A stretch of DNA of 64,000 nucleotides from Macrothele yani. Taxonomy: Eukaryota > Arthropoda > Arachnida > Araneae > Macrothelidae. Below the pieces are notes generated by a model, which was not told where the DNA came from, did not search any database, and worked only from the letters and a program-made list of their open reading frames with translations. The stretch covers positions 46,075,336 to 46,139,335 of the forward strand of contig CM077006.1 of NCBI GenBank assembly GCA_039090855.1. Reading direction: 5' to 3'. How positions within the stretch are numbered: position 1 is the first letter of the stretch; each line of letters begins with the position of its first letter. The position numbers and the translations under genes were made by a program. Below, piece by piece: positions 11,115 to 22,209 of this stretch.

Positions 11115-11174
11115 GTCAGGGTAACCTTATGTCCAGGGTAAACACAGAACAGGAAATTGAGTTATGGCTATATA

Positions 11175-12588
11175 CACTCATCGTCAAAAAAAATAGTTGC
11201 ACCCAGAAAGAACCAACCGGATGAAAATTGGTGGGTACGTTTGGCATCGTGAGACATGCAAATGTTTCAAGTATCACGCTCAGCCGCGCATGTGACGCAA
11301 GCAAGGAGGGTTAGCGGCGCTGTGCATGACCGGCTATATAAGGTCGTCCCGTTGCGCGTGCTTGCCATTTTGTCTCATGCTGTTGTGCTAGTTGCATCCT
11401 CTGCAAGTGAAGTATGCCTCGGAGAAAAGTTTGGAAGCAATTCGAGGAGGTGCAGGAGTTCGAGAGGGGTCGCGTCATCGGAATCTGGAAAGCGAGATTG
11501 TCTTATCGCCGTATTGCGCGCCATACCAGTGGTGCGGATTCACCATAGCACGCTGTTAGCGGCAGTGGATAGAACAAGGCACTCCGCAGCGACAGAAGGT
11601 GTCTGAGAGACCTAGACGAACCACGGAGAGAGAGGACTGACGGGTTGTCCCACATGCGCGGAGTGGCCCAAGAGCCACGTTTGCGGATATTCAGCGAGCA
11701 GTGGTGTCCTCCATGCGTCGTCCGATTAGTGCCAGCACCATTGGCAGACGACTGCACGACGAAGGACTACAAGCACGCAGACTGTTACAACAACTACCCT
11801 TAACACCATTGCATCGTCGCCAAAGACTGCAATGGTGTCGTGCCAGACTGTCATGGAGCCACTCAGAATGGCAGCGGGTGATCTTCAGTGACCAGTCCCG
11901 CTTTTGTCTTGGAGCAGATGACCAAAGAATTCGTGTGTGGAGGCACCGCGGTCAGCGCCAAGACGAACGGTTTGTTGTCGAGCGTCACACGTCCGGAAGG
12001 CCTGTTGTCATGGTGTGGGATGCAATTGCCTACGATGCTAGATCACCTTCGGTGTTCATTACAGGCACTTTGACAGCCCAACGTTACGTTAATGAGGTCC
12101 TGCAACCAGTGGCCCTATATTTTCTGAACGCTCACTCCGGTGCGATTTTCCAACAGGACAACGCTCGTCCACGTACTGCTGCTGTCTCGAGAGCTTGCTT
12201 TCAGGCAGTGACACTCTGCCATGGCTAGCCGCGTCGCCAGACCTATCGCCGATTGAAAATGTGTGGTATGCTATTGGACGCGCTATCCACACTCCAACCC
12301 TACCGCACAATCTGCAGAAACTGCGTGAGATGATTCAAGCTGAATGGGATGGCTCATCGTAGGACATCATTAGGAACCTGTACAACTCCATGCCGAGACG
12401 TCTGTCATGTTGTGTGAGCAAACATGGCGGCTCGACGCCATACTGACAGACACTACTTGTTGGCATATAGCTCAATAAATATTGCCCATATTAGTCTCAA
12501 TGTTTAATCATTTGTTGTTCCCGGTAACCTTTACCTTCCTCCCGAATGCGACACGTCCTTCGGGTGCAACTATTTCTTTGGATGAGTG
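11175..12588 (+). mobile_element. Tc1-like DNA transposon
   Basis: Terminal inverted repeats CACTCATCGTCAAAAAA.. and ..TTTGGATGAGTG are flanked by TA at both ends. It is about 1.4 kb, the usual size for Tc1. Confidence 0.9.
11413..12445 (+). pseudogene. Tc1 transposase pseudogene
   Basis: It begins MPRRKVWKQFEEVQEFERGRVIG. It frameshifts near 11540, then is open for 11701-12228 with the first Asp region FSDQSRFCLG, MVWDAIAYD and the second Asp in FQQDNARP. Another frameshift near 12200 and a TAG at 12361-12363 precede the end GGSTPY at 12445. The glutamate block LSPIENVWY is preserved in the shifted frame. Confidence 0.85.
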
Positions 12589-12854
12589 TAGCCCGAGTGA
12601 ATCCCAATTCTCCTAAAGTGCGTAGTCAAGCCAAACGTCCTGCACATATAAAATTTACACATATATGGTCTGATTAATAATTTTCTTCCATTACATTTTA
12701 TATTTTAGTTTATTAGCAAATATTTTTAGTTGTTTTCGAAAATAGTTATAAATATTGATACGTGTAGTTGACAAGGTAGATTATTCCACGACACCAATCC
12801 CTGGTAATCAATAAATCTTTCATGAAAGAAATACGGTATTACGCCATATAATAC

Positions 12855-13245
12855 AAATTTTGAAGATGACAATCCGATTTTTGGCGTAAATGTGACAAGG
12901 ATGGTAAGTCAGATAATATCCGAAAACTTGAAAATTTTCATCGTCCTGGAGCGGGACTCGAACTTGCGTCTCCCAGATAGCGCGCGGGTGTGCTAACACT
13001 ACACCATCCAGAACGACCAAGTTTCAAGTTTCCGATCAAATTGAATATATAAACATCAATTGATCGGAAACTTGAAACTTGGTCGTTCTGGGTGGTTAGT
13101 AGTTAGCATATCCACGCACTATCTGGAAGAAGCGGATTCGAGTCCCGCTCCAGGACGATGAAAATTTTAAAGTTTTCGGATATTATCTGACTTACCATCC
13201 TTGTCACATTTACGCCAAAAATCGGATTGTCATCTTCAAAATTTG
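12855..13245. repeat. Head-to-head pair of SINE family 2 copies forming a palindrome
   Basis: Two about 180-bp copies lie in opposite orientation around a roughly 18-bp centre near 13050. Arms include CCAAGTTTCAAGTTTCCGA and its complement, and GATTCGAGTCCCGCTCC, a B box. The outer ends (GATGACAATCCGATTTTTGG) are also mirrored. A single copy of the same SINE lies at 31204-31380. Confidence 0.8.
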
Positions 13246-13249
13246 CAAT

Positions 13250-15985
13250 AAATCTTTGTTGGGTTAAAGTGTCAGGCATTGGTAACAAAAATGTATTTCT
13301 GTTTCTAATTCGATAGTCGTGACCCACAATGTTCAGCTGAATTAAATATTGATACCTATTCTTCTTAACTATTTTATATATAAATCCTAATAATCTATAA
13401 TGCCATAATTCGCGAATGGTCATGCCTTTTGTTGCATGGCAATATCTTCCAAAAATGTATTTCATTAAAATCCCAATATTTAATTTATTTTACAATCACA
13501 AATGCAAAATTTCTGCCCTAGGTTTTTCTGACCTGAATTCTCCATTTTAATTTTTTAATAGTATGGTGAAGTAAATGCTAATTTCTACGTCGAATGACTT
13601 TTTTTTTTTTTTTTGTAACAGTGATACTACGTTTTTTTTTACTAATTAAATGGAAATAAAAGCTACAAAAAAAGCAAATGCAATATATTTTGAAACCTGT
13701 TTCCCTCATTACTACAGGAACGTAATTATTTTCTCACGCACTGATTTCTTGATCTATGTTCCATTTTAGGTTAATGTGCATGAGAAATTTACACGTGTTT
13801 CTCAAATAACATTCAGGTGTTACTCAAGTTCGTGAAAAGGTAATGAAATACCAAGCGGATATTTTCTTTATCTCTAAAAAGGCATTGATACAAATTGACT
13901 CCTCGAATTGAACACATTTGCACCTTGTTTTACTGGGTGCGTTCGACACCATTTAAAATGCAACCAATTGTCCGTGACAACTATTCCTTAATTTCGGAGG
14001 GGAAAAAAGTATAACAACTTTTTGCGAAAATAAAACAATATTTACACTCCTGATAACGTGTATAATAACATTGACCACAACATTTCACTGAGTGATTTTA
14101 GTATTTGAGTTGTCAGATTGTGAAGAGCAACGAAGTGTTACGAAATTACGGTATCTGGATACAAGCTCATTTCAGAAACAAAAGCCTCGCCAAATAAAAG
14201 CGATATATAAATAATAAAAAAAAAGCCCGATTGGAGAGTACAATTTGAAAGCAAGATAACTAAAAAACTGCCCTGAAGGTTAACAACCGTAACAACACAC
14301 ATTTACCAGTATTTGTTGAATGTTTGCCCTCATTTCAAGGACGAAAAATGCACAGGCCTAGTACTGCGATAAACACTCTGAACTGCATTTTTAGATTCAA
14401 TTTGCTTTTGCGATTTTTTCTTTTGTTAAACGGGAGGTTGAACAATCTTGAAAGCTTCAGAAGTGTTTGGTGTTAGAAGGAATTTCCAACACCAAACACT
14501 TGTAAATAAAAATAACTGTTAAATATAGAGAAAAAAATCAGGCGATAGAAACACCAGTCATGACGGATTTTTTTTTAAAAAGCTAATGCTCCTAAAGGGC
14601 TGTTTTTGAATGAGTGTTAGAGTTCGTTTTCTATTCTATAAATGCAATGTAAATTTATTTGTACACATGTTTTCGAAGACTATTACTTTGTAGTGTTTGA
14701 AATTTCGATCACAAATAAAAACAACCCATAGTTAATATATGTCACAGTTATTATTCCGAAAAAAAAATTTTCATTTTTTTTTAATTCAATTTATCTGACT
14801 CGAAAGCATTCAGATTGGCGCTAGATGGCGCGATAAGTTAGTATAGCAATGTTTCTGTCTGGAAGCAAAAGAAGCAACGAAATCTCTTATTTCTGCCTGA
14901 TTTTTCTAATTATAATTATCTGAGACAAATAGAAATCAATGAATAGGGGCAAAAGTGAGATTGGAATCTTGTCTTCTTTAGATCATCTTAAATCCTACTG
15001 TACGTTCATTTTTTGAAGGGAAAATATGTACATTAGCACAGAACCCTTGAATATGAGCTATAGAAACTCTGTCTACTTACTGAGCTCCACCTACTGTCAA
15101 CGAGAAACCGCTTCCAATCTAAGTATGGTGAAGTCTGCAGTAACTCGCTGACAGTGGCGTACCTGAAGAACACGCCCCACCCCCACCCCCGCAAAAATAT
15201 CTTCTAAGCCTTTTGTGAAAATCGATTAGACTTCAACTACTGAAAATTTAAATTCCATATTATTAATTATCATTATTGTTTATTTGGAAAAAAATTTAAT
15301 TCCATATTATTTCAACTATTCAAATTTTTAAATTTGATAATATTAATAGGTTTTATGGTCATTTTGATAATGCAAGTTCTTTGGAACCTACAGGTAATCT
15401 TTGTAAAACCGAAATTGTTGCACTTTATTTCGTGTAACACAAATCCTCGCGGTGTATTTAAAATTATTGCCTTAGTTTTATGCAAATACAAAGTATTACA
15501 AAACAGTTCCGCAAAAGTTAAGGGTATATTGCAAATTTTATACTTTTAGAGAACTAGCCATCTCTTTAAAATGCATCATCATCACACACACACACACACA
15601 CGTACTCAACTGTCGTATGATAGCATCTGATGACTTTTTTAAATTTTTAAAAGACAGAACATAAGTAAGCAAATGAGTAACTATTAACAATTGCGGTATT
15701 AGAAAAAAGTAAAACTACTTAAATTATTTACTCTTGACTATAATAACCGCATTTAACATAATTCCATAATGTTTTGCGCACAGTAAAAATTTTTCTCTTG
15801 TCTTTGTTATAGAAAAATATCCCACTCTGTTCTTTCGTCCCCGCGAAGAACATGTTTAAGTTCATTACATTCTGAAAGATACGTAGTTATGTGCAAACAA
15901 CTGTAATACGTAATATCGTATCCTCATTAGTACAAAAATTTCATTCATTGAACTGATATTTCTTTCACATGCTTTTACTAAGATA
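13250..15985. other. AT-rich intron with no recognised gene
   Basis: About 2.7 kb within the long intron before the exon at 21286. Apart from a 14-bp inverted repeat (14461-14501), a hAT-like end near 15164 and a short CA tract near 15583, I see nothing with coding or repeat-family signals. Confidence 0.5.
14461..14501. repeat. Short perfect inverted repeat
   Basis: Arms 14461-14474 and 14488-14501 are exact 14-bp reverse complements with a 13-nt loop. Isolated; function unknown. Confidence 0.7.
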
Positions 15986-17213
15986 CACTGAAGTGCCAGA
16001 AAAACTGGTACACCAGTCTAATACTTGGCAGGTCCCCCACGGGAGCGCAGGACTGCAGCATTACCACGGGGCATGGACTCCACTAGCTCCTGGAAATATT
16101 CTGTAGGCAATGCACACCATACTTCCTGCAGAGCGTTCCACAATTCGGGTCTATTCCGAGGTCTCGGATTCCTGTGTTTGACAGCGCGTTGCAGGGCATC
16201 CCAAATGTGCTCTATCACGTTCAGATCTGAGGACTTGGGTGGGAATGGCAACACCCCAAACTCAGATAAATGCTCCTCTAACCATAATGTGGCGTCCCGA
16301 CACTTGTGTGGAGGTGCATTGTCCTGTTGGAACAGGCCCAACCCATCAGCATGAATGCAGTACACGAGCGGGTGTACCTCGTCAGAAAGGATGCGCACAT
16401 AGCGTTGGCCGGTCACAGACGTTTGTAGACGTACCAGGGGTCCCAGTGAAGTCCGGCTAAACACACCCCATACCATTACGGACCCCCCCCCCCCCCACCA
16501 GCCGGTACAGTTCCCTGTTGACAGGCGGGATCCATGGATTCATGGGGTTTGCGCCACACACGAATCCATCCATCTGCCCGATACAGTTGGAAACGCGACT
16601 CCTCAGACCAGGCTACTTGTTTCCAGTCATCAAGTGTCCAGTGGCGCTGTTGCCGAGCTCAAGCGAGGCGCATAGCTCTGTGTCGTGCGCCCATCAAGGG
16701 GACTCAAGTTGGGCGTCGGCTCCCAAAGCCCATATCGTGCAGGTTACGTTGCACAGTCCGGACGCTGATGCTTGTTGAGGCTCCAGCATTGAATTCCGAT
16801 GATACCTGCGAGAGTGTTGCACGCCTATCGCGTGAAACGATTCTTGACAGCTGACGATGGTCACGTTCACCCAATGTATTTTTACAGCCACACTGGTATC
16901 GTAGGTTGGAGGTTTTGCGGGAATTCTTGTAGTCAGGGTACACCCTTGCAAGGGTCGTCCGTGAAAATCCGAACTTCGTTTCTACCTCCGAAATACTAGC
17001 GCCCATCTCACGAGCGCCAACTATGACACCGCGTTGAAAATCGCTTAAATCGTTATTACTTGTCATTATCATGCCGAAAACAGCTCTGACAGCTGGCAAT
17101 GATGTTTATCGCTTTATATACGCACTGCCGGACGCAACCGAGTACGCGCATAGGTGACGTTGCTATGTATTTTGCATAAGCTCGTCTGTACCTGTTTTTC
17201 TGGCACTTCCGTG
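15986..17213 (-). mobile_element. Tc1-like DNA transposon
   Basis: Terminal inverted repeats CACTGAAGTGCCAGAAAAAC and GTTTTTCTGGCACTTCCGTG are flanked by TA. Transposase lies on the minus strand. Confidence 0.9.
16018..17072 (-). pseudogene. Tc1 transposase pseudogene with poly-C slippage site
   Basis: The N-terminal half (from 17072) reads MIMTSNNDLSDFQRGVIVGAREMGASISEV, a paired helix-turn-helix region. The C-terminal half (16476-16018) reads MVWGVFSRTSLGPL, FQQDNAPPHKC and VIEHIWDAL with the DD34E layout. Near 16484-16497 a run of about 14 C (G in the coding strand) sits at the glycine loop before MVWG, a likely slippage frameshift. An additional frame change lies near 16700. Confidence 0.85.
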
Positions 17214-17857
17214 TACATGCATATTGCTGTGAAAAGTGGCCTCAAGTCGTCTGGTAAAAAAATGGATGATTTCCCGTCATCCAGTTTTTATAAACTAGAA
17301 CCGCGAAAATGTTTCCCAATATTTATCTTATTTATTAAAAAAATGGCAAAAATTAGTTTCTTCTTAATACTTCATTCAACTCAGCCGTTAGAAATTACTT
17401 GCTGTTTTTTTAACCACTTTCATATGAAAAAGTTTGTAAAATCTTTTTCTGAGGCAAGAAGCCATTGAAACCGCGACGCGAGCTCCCCCCCCCTCCTCCC
17501 GCAATGCTGGGCTTGCGAGGGCTATCAGTACGCCCCTTCTCGCTAACGCCAAATTCTGGGACAGTCCCTCAAGACGTAAACGCCACGCCCAAGGAGTGAC
17601 GTTTTGCGCCATCTACCGCAGAAGATGAACCCTAACACTCATTCAAAGACAGCCTTAATGGAGCATTTTGGTTTTAATAAAGCGCGGCTTAAGCGTATGT
17701 CATACACCAAAAGTCTAACACTATGACCACCTGCCTAATATGATGTTCGTCCACCACGTGTCCCCAAAACAGCTCGTACCCTGGTGAGGCATTGACACTA
17801 CAAGATTTCTAAAGATGTCTTGTAGTATCTGGTGCTAACACGTTACCACCAGATCCT

Positions 17858-18193
17858 TCAAATCTTGTAAGTTACGTGGTTAAGCTGCCGTAGATCGGAT
17901 TGTTGTTCCAAAACAAACCATTGATGGTCAGTTGGATTGATGTTTGGGGAAATTGGAGGACAAGGAAATACCTGCAAGTCTTCCTCATGTTCCGCAAACC
18001 ATTCTCGTACAATCCGGACACAGTGGCACGGCGCATTATTCTTCTGAAGGAAGGCACTACCAGAGGGGAATACCGTTGCCATGAAAGCACGTACCTGGTC
18101 TGAAATTATGTCTAGGTAGGTGGTAGACGTCATAATTTCTTGCACATGAATGACGGGATTCAGGGTTTCGAAGAAGAATATTACCAAAAGCAT
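17858..18193 (-). pseudogene. Tc1 transposase catalytic remnant
   Basis: The translation carries LQKNNAPCH where QQDNAPCH is usual, so the second catalytic aspartate is replaced by Asn. PNINPTDH replaces the glutamate block PNINPIEH. Both changes would inactivate the enzyme even without the frameshifts. The N-terminal part (19396-19803) lies beyond the array. Confidence 0.7.
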
Positions 18194-18405
18194 TACACTT
18201 CCTCCTCTGGCTTGTTTTCTGTCCCACGAAGCATCCTGGTGTCAACGCTTCCCCGGTTAAATGCGGCACACGTACCCGGCCGTTAACACGATAAGCAGGA
18301 AATGACGTTCGCCGGAGCAGATGACCTTCTCCCGCTCATTCAAGGTTCAGCTTGGATGCTGGCATACCAATTGTAGGCGCTCTCAACGGCGAACCAAGGT
18401 TGTCA

Positions 18406-19500
18406 CGCAGCCCTATTTTCAGCAGGGTTCGATGTACTGTGCGTTTTTATACATGACTCGTGTGTGTCTGAACCGAGGTTAGCATGGGCACTCGGATCGG
18501 CCTGTGGCTACGCAGCCCCATTTTCAGCAGGGTTCGATGTACTGTGTGTTGTTATACATTACTCTTGAGTGTGTGAACCGAGGTTATCATGGGCATTCGG
18601 AGCGGCCTGTGGCTATGCAGCCCCATTTTCAGCAGGGTTCGATGCACTACGTGTTGTTATACATTACTCTTGTGTGTGTGAACCGAGGTTCGCATGGGCA
18701 CTCGGAGCGGCCTGAGGCTACGCAGCCCCATTTTCAGCAGGGTTCGATGTACTGTGTGTTGTTATACATTACTCTTGTGTGTGTGAACCGAGGTTGGCAT
18801 GGGCACTCGGAGCGGCCTGTGGCTATGCAGCCCCATTTTCAACAGGGTTCGATGTATTGTGTGTTGTTATACATTACTCTTGTGTGTGTGTGAACCGAGG
18901 TTAGCATGGGCGAACTCGGAGCGGCCTGTGGCTATGCAGCCCCATTTTTAGCAGGTTTCGATGTACTGTGTGTTGTTATACATTATTCTTGTGTGTGTGA
19001 ACCGAGGTTGGCATGGACACTCGGAGCGGCCTGTGGCTACGCAGCCCCATTTTCAGCAGGGTTCGATGTACTGTGTGTTGTTATACATTACTCTTGTGTG
19101 TGTGAACCGAGGTTGGCATGGGCACTCGGAGCGGCCTGCGGCTACGCAGCCCCATTTTCAGCAGGGTTCGATGCACTGAGTGTTGTTATACATTACTCTT
19201 GTGTGTGTGAACCGAGGTTGGCATGGGCACTCGGAGCGGCCTGCGGCTACGCAGCAACATTTTCAGCAGGGTTCGATGTACTGTGTGTTGTTATACATTA
19301 CTCTTGTGTGTGTGAACTGAGGTTCGCATGGGCACTCGGAGCGGCCTGAGGCTACGCAGCCCCATTTTCAGCAGGGTTCGATGTACTGTGTGTTGTTATA
19401 CATTACTATTCTGTGTGTGAACCGAGGTTGTCATGGGCACTCGGAGCGGCTTGCTACCACGCAGCCCCACTTTCAGCAGGGTTCGATGTACTGTGAGTTG
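18406..19500 (-). repeat. 105-bp tandem array, 11 copies
   Basis: The anchor (C/T)GCAGCC falls at about 18406, 18511, 18616, 18721, 18826, 18935, 19040, 19145, 19250, 19355 and 19460. The period is 105 bp (one unit 109). The unit equals 35 codons. On the minus strand it encodes TVHRTLLKMGLRSHRPLRVP, the end of the transposase DNA-binding region, but each unit also has a TAA in that frame. Plus-strand frames through it are artefacts. Confidence 0.9.
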
Positions 19501-19814
19501 TGACACATTACGTCTGTCACCAGCATTCAAATTACTTGAGAAATACGCCACAATATCCCTTCTGTTGTCTTGTACCATACGGGATAGACTTCGCTCACTT
19601 CTAACATCAATGAGCAATGGTCTGCCCACAACATGCCGGTGGTTACTTTTCCCTCCTCGGATCGCTTTTTTAAGGTACTTACAAGGGCTCACCGTGAGCA
19701 CCACTCATGCCTTCCCTTCTCGGAAATGATCTGGCCCAATCATCTGTCCATTGCAATTTGGCCTTTGTCAAACTCTCTTAAGTCCACTGCCTTTCCCATC
19801 TGAAGAATTATGAC

Positions 19815-19965
19815 GTACGACATAGATGAAGCACGTATCAAGACGACAAATCTCCAGCGGTACATTCTGTCTGTGTTGCTTAGTTGGGAGAACAACTTAC
19901 TCCGGAGTGAGAGGGATTTCGATCCACTTCACGGACAAACTTGTGTTTTCACATTGGCACCCCGA
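19815..19965 (+). repeat. SINE family 3
   Basis: The tRNA-like block GCTTAGTTGGGAGAACAACT, TTACTCCGGAGTGAGAGGG and TTTCGATCC match the copy at 20946 in the same orientation. The two flank the palindrome at 20108-20934. Confidence 0.7.
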
Positions 19966-20107
19966 ACGTAAAAATGGATCTACTGGTCGTTGGGTTCTTC
20001 GAAAAATGTGTGATGTTCATTCCACACATCGTCTGGAATTAATGAAAAACTCCTACTTCGCTTCAAATAAAAAAAATTAAGAGGGAGATGATGTGACGTA
20101 CTACTGT

Positions 20108-20934
20108 AACCTGGGCATCCATATTTATCAGAAGTGAAGTTCAGTAGCCATTGTAAGGATAGTGAACTGTAATCTTTTTCCTTCAATTCCCGCCATTTTG
20201 ATGAGAAGCGCGGCAGTCAAAGTACGCCCTGTCTCACGCGTTCCTTCAAATGAGGGTGTGTTAGATATATGGTTTCGAGGATGTGAAGAAGGAGGGCAGC
20301 GAAGCCAATTGAGGAACTTCTGCGTCTTCAGAGATAAGGCATTTTTAAGGAGTGTCCACGCTTTCGTGGAGAGCGTGGATTTCACTCTTTGGCATGAGAT
20401 ACTTTTTTTCTGGGGGGAGGGTCTCAGCAAAAGGACGGGTCACTTGGTGGCAGGAATTTCGGTGATAAGGGTGAGTGAGAGCGATCCTCTCTCCAATCAT
20501 CAGCCCCATTGCTTACTACTTATCACCGTCACGCCGACCAGCAAGCTATTCGCACCTCGCTCTTAGTCACCCTTACCACCGAAATTCCTGCCACCGAGTG
20601 TCACGTCTGCTTGCTGAGAACCCCCACCCCCCACCCCCCAAAGTCTCCGCTGCCGAAGAGTGAAATCCACGCTCTCCAAGAAAGCGCGGACACTCCTTAA
20701 ACATGCCTTGTCTCTGAAGACGCAGAAGTTACTTAATTGGCTTCGCTGTTCTCTCTTCTCACATCCTCGAAAACATATAGCTAACACCCCTTCATTTGAA
20801 GGGACGCGTGAGAAAGAGCGTACTTTGACCGTCGCCCTGCTCACCAAAATGGAGAGAATTCAAGGAAAAAGATTGCAATTCACTATCCTTACGATGGCTA
20901 CTGAACTTCACTTCTGATAAATATGGATGTCCAG
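20108..20934. repeat. Large inverted repeat (about 0.8 kb foldback)
   Basis: The left arm from about 20108 (GGGCATCCATATTTATCAGA) and the right arm to about 20934 are reverse complements with scattered mismatches over roughly 370 bp each. The centre is near 20520-20560. Internal blocks such as TTCTGCGTCTTCAGAGA are mirrored. No transposase is inside; a non-autonomous foldback element is the simplest reading. Confidence 0.8.
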
Positions 20935-20945
20935 GTTGCATTACA

Positions 20946-21085
20946 GAGGTAACGCACGTGTCAACACGACAAATCTGCAGCGGTACTTTCCGTCCTTGTA
21001 GCTTAGTTGGGAGAGCAACTTACTCCGGAGTGAGAGGGCGCGTATCGATTTGCCTCACGGACAAATTTGTGTTTTTCACAGAACA
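20946..21085 (+). repeat. SINE family 3
   Basis: The sequence TAGCTTAGTTGGGAGAGCAA, CTTACTCCGGAGTGAGAGGG, then TCACGGACAAATTTGTGTTT. It is a direct copy of 19815-19965 on the other side of the palindrome. Confidence 0.7.
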
Positions 21086-21285
21086 AGAATAACACTGAGT
21101 TCAGCATGAGGTGTTATTTATACCGATTCATTACCTTCACACTCGCCGTCCTTTGTCTGCAAGTGCTTCGATTTGTATAGAGGCGCGCTGGTCATAACGT
21201 TTTGACTCTTCATTATATATTCATGTACGTCACTCATAAATTATTATATTATTTCTCATGACGATACTGTTTTGTTTTATTTTAG

Positions 21286-21345
21286 ATAATGCCAATTTGA
21301 TGCAGATTACGCTGGCCCTTGTGAAACATCCTAACTTTATACAAG
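21286..21345 (+). CDS. Exon of the phase-1 modular gene
   Basis: The exon is 60 nt, with acceptor TTTTATTTTAG and donor GTTAGT at 21346; phase 1 at both ends. With the upstream A it encodes NNANLMQITLALVKHPNFIQ, so this module is amphipathic and helix-like rather than purely low complexity. It is separated from the next exon by only a 154-bp intron, unlike the other introns of 9-19 kb (partly transposon-filled). Confidence 0.6.
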
Positions 21346-21499
21346 GTTAGTGCACCATAATATAAATTCTCTTAAAGTGGTCGTTGAGAACATGACAGTT
21401 TAATTTGTAAACCGCAGTTATAAATCTTAGCTTATTTTAGTTCAATGATCCTTATATTATTCAGTACTTAATTATTTGTTCTGATTTTCACTATTCCAG

Positions 21500-21535
21500 G
21501 TGGAACAAGTGGAAGTTTACCAGGATATGGCCAAG
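21500..21535 (+). CDS. Small exon of the phase-1 modular gene
   Basis: The exon is 36 nt, with acceptor CTATTCCAG and donor GTAAGT; phase 1 at both ends. It encodes GGTSGSLPGYGQ with the preceding G. The composition (Gly, Ser, Tyr) suits a flexible linker. It is supported by phase consistency and strong splice sites rather than by homology. Confidence 0.6.
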
Positions 21536-21587
21536 GTAAGTTTCAAGATATATTATAGCGGCAAAGTTCCGACAAGAAATAGAAAAA

Positions 21588-21853
21588 TAATTACTAATCA
21601 AAAACAACTATTATGGGAATTTTACTAAGAAATGTTTTTATTTAAATTGCAAATTTTCGGAGAAAACGCTTCTCCTTCTTCAGGCTGTCTTTTTTTGTTG
21701 TCACTTATTCTATAGTGACAACAGAAAGACAGCAATAACTGACAACACAAAGACAGCCTGCAGAAGGAGAAGAGTTTTCTCCGAAAAATGGCAATTTAAA
21801 TAAAAAAATTCCTAGTAAAATTCCCATAATAGTTGTTTTTGATTAGTAATTGA
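21588..21853. repeat. Foldback (MITE-like) element
   Basis: The ends ATTACTAATCAAAAACAACT and the complement near 21833-21852 are near-perfect inverted repeats of about 110 bp. The inner arms include GGAGAAAACGCTTCTCC and its partner, with a TATAGTGACAACA centre. No coding capacity. Confidence 0.8.
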
Positions 21854-22209
21854 ATTAAGAAACTAGGAAGCCATTGCTCAACATGAGCTTTATTCAAAGA
21901 ATTAGAAAAATAATTTTTTTTGTATAACAGATTCTCTTGGTAATGATAATGAATTTTCTCATGCAGATTAAAACGAAATTATGCTTTAACTGAATGTAAA
22001 ACAAAATGTAAGGATAAGATTTTTATCTCAAATGTCCAAAGCGAGATAATTGCCTAAGTAGTATACGATTAATAAAAGCGTTACAGAAAAGCGCGTGTCT
22101 AATTAACACATCCCTCTTGGTTGCTCGTACTATTGTGAACAACGCTATAAAAATGTTGCAACTGTGATCTTGCAAATCACACCCCTGTGATGCGAAACAT
22201 CACAGCCTC

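Larger units (their letters stand above)
17705..19812 (-). mobile_element. Tc1-like transposon with internal 105-bp array
   Basis: The left end carries CTAACACTATGACCACCTGCC, typical of one Tc1 group. Minus-strand transposase pieces lie at both ends: the catalytic part at 17858-18193 and the N-terminus from about 19803 (MGKAVDLREFDKGQI). Between them is an 11-copy tandem array. The right terminus is not clearly seen because a SINE follows, so limits are approximate. Confidence 0.7.

Noticed and set aside
13103..13465. 120-codon minus-strand frame
   Set aside because: Part is SINE sequence and the rest has no recognisable motif or composition bias.
15164..15220. hAT-type terminus (CAGTGGCGTACCT)
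   Set aside because: I found no partner end or flanking duplication nearby.
18504..19349. Open frames of 129 and 147 codons suggesting a repetitive secreted protein
   Set aside because: They follow from a 105-bp tandem repeat (multiple of 3) on the strand opposite a Tc1 gene. Transposase similarity explains the sequence.
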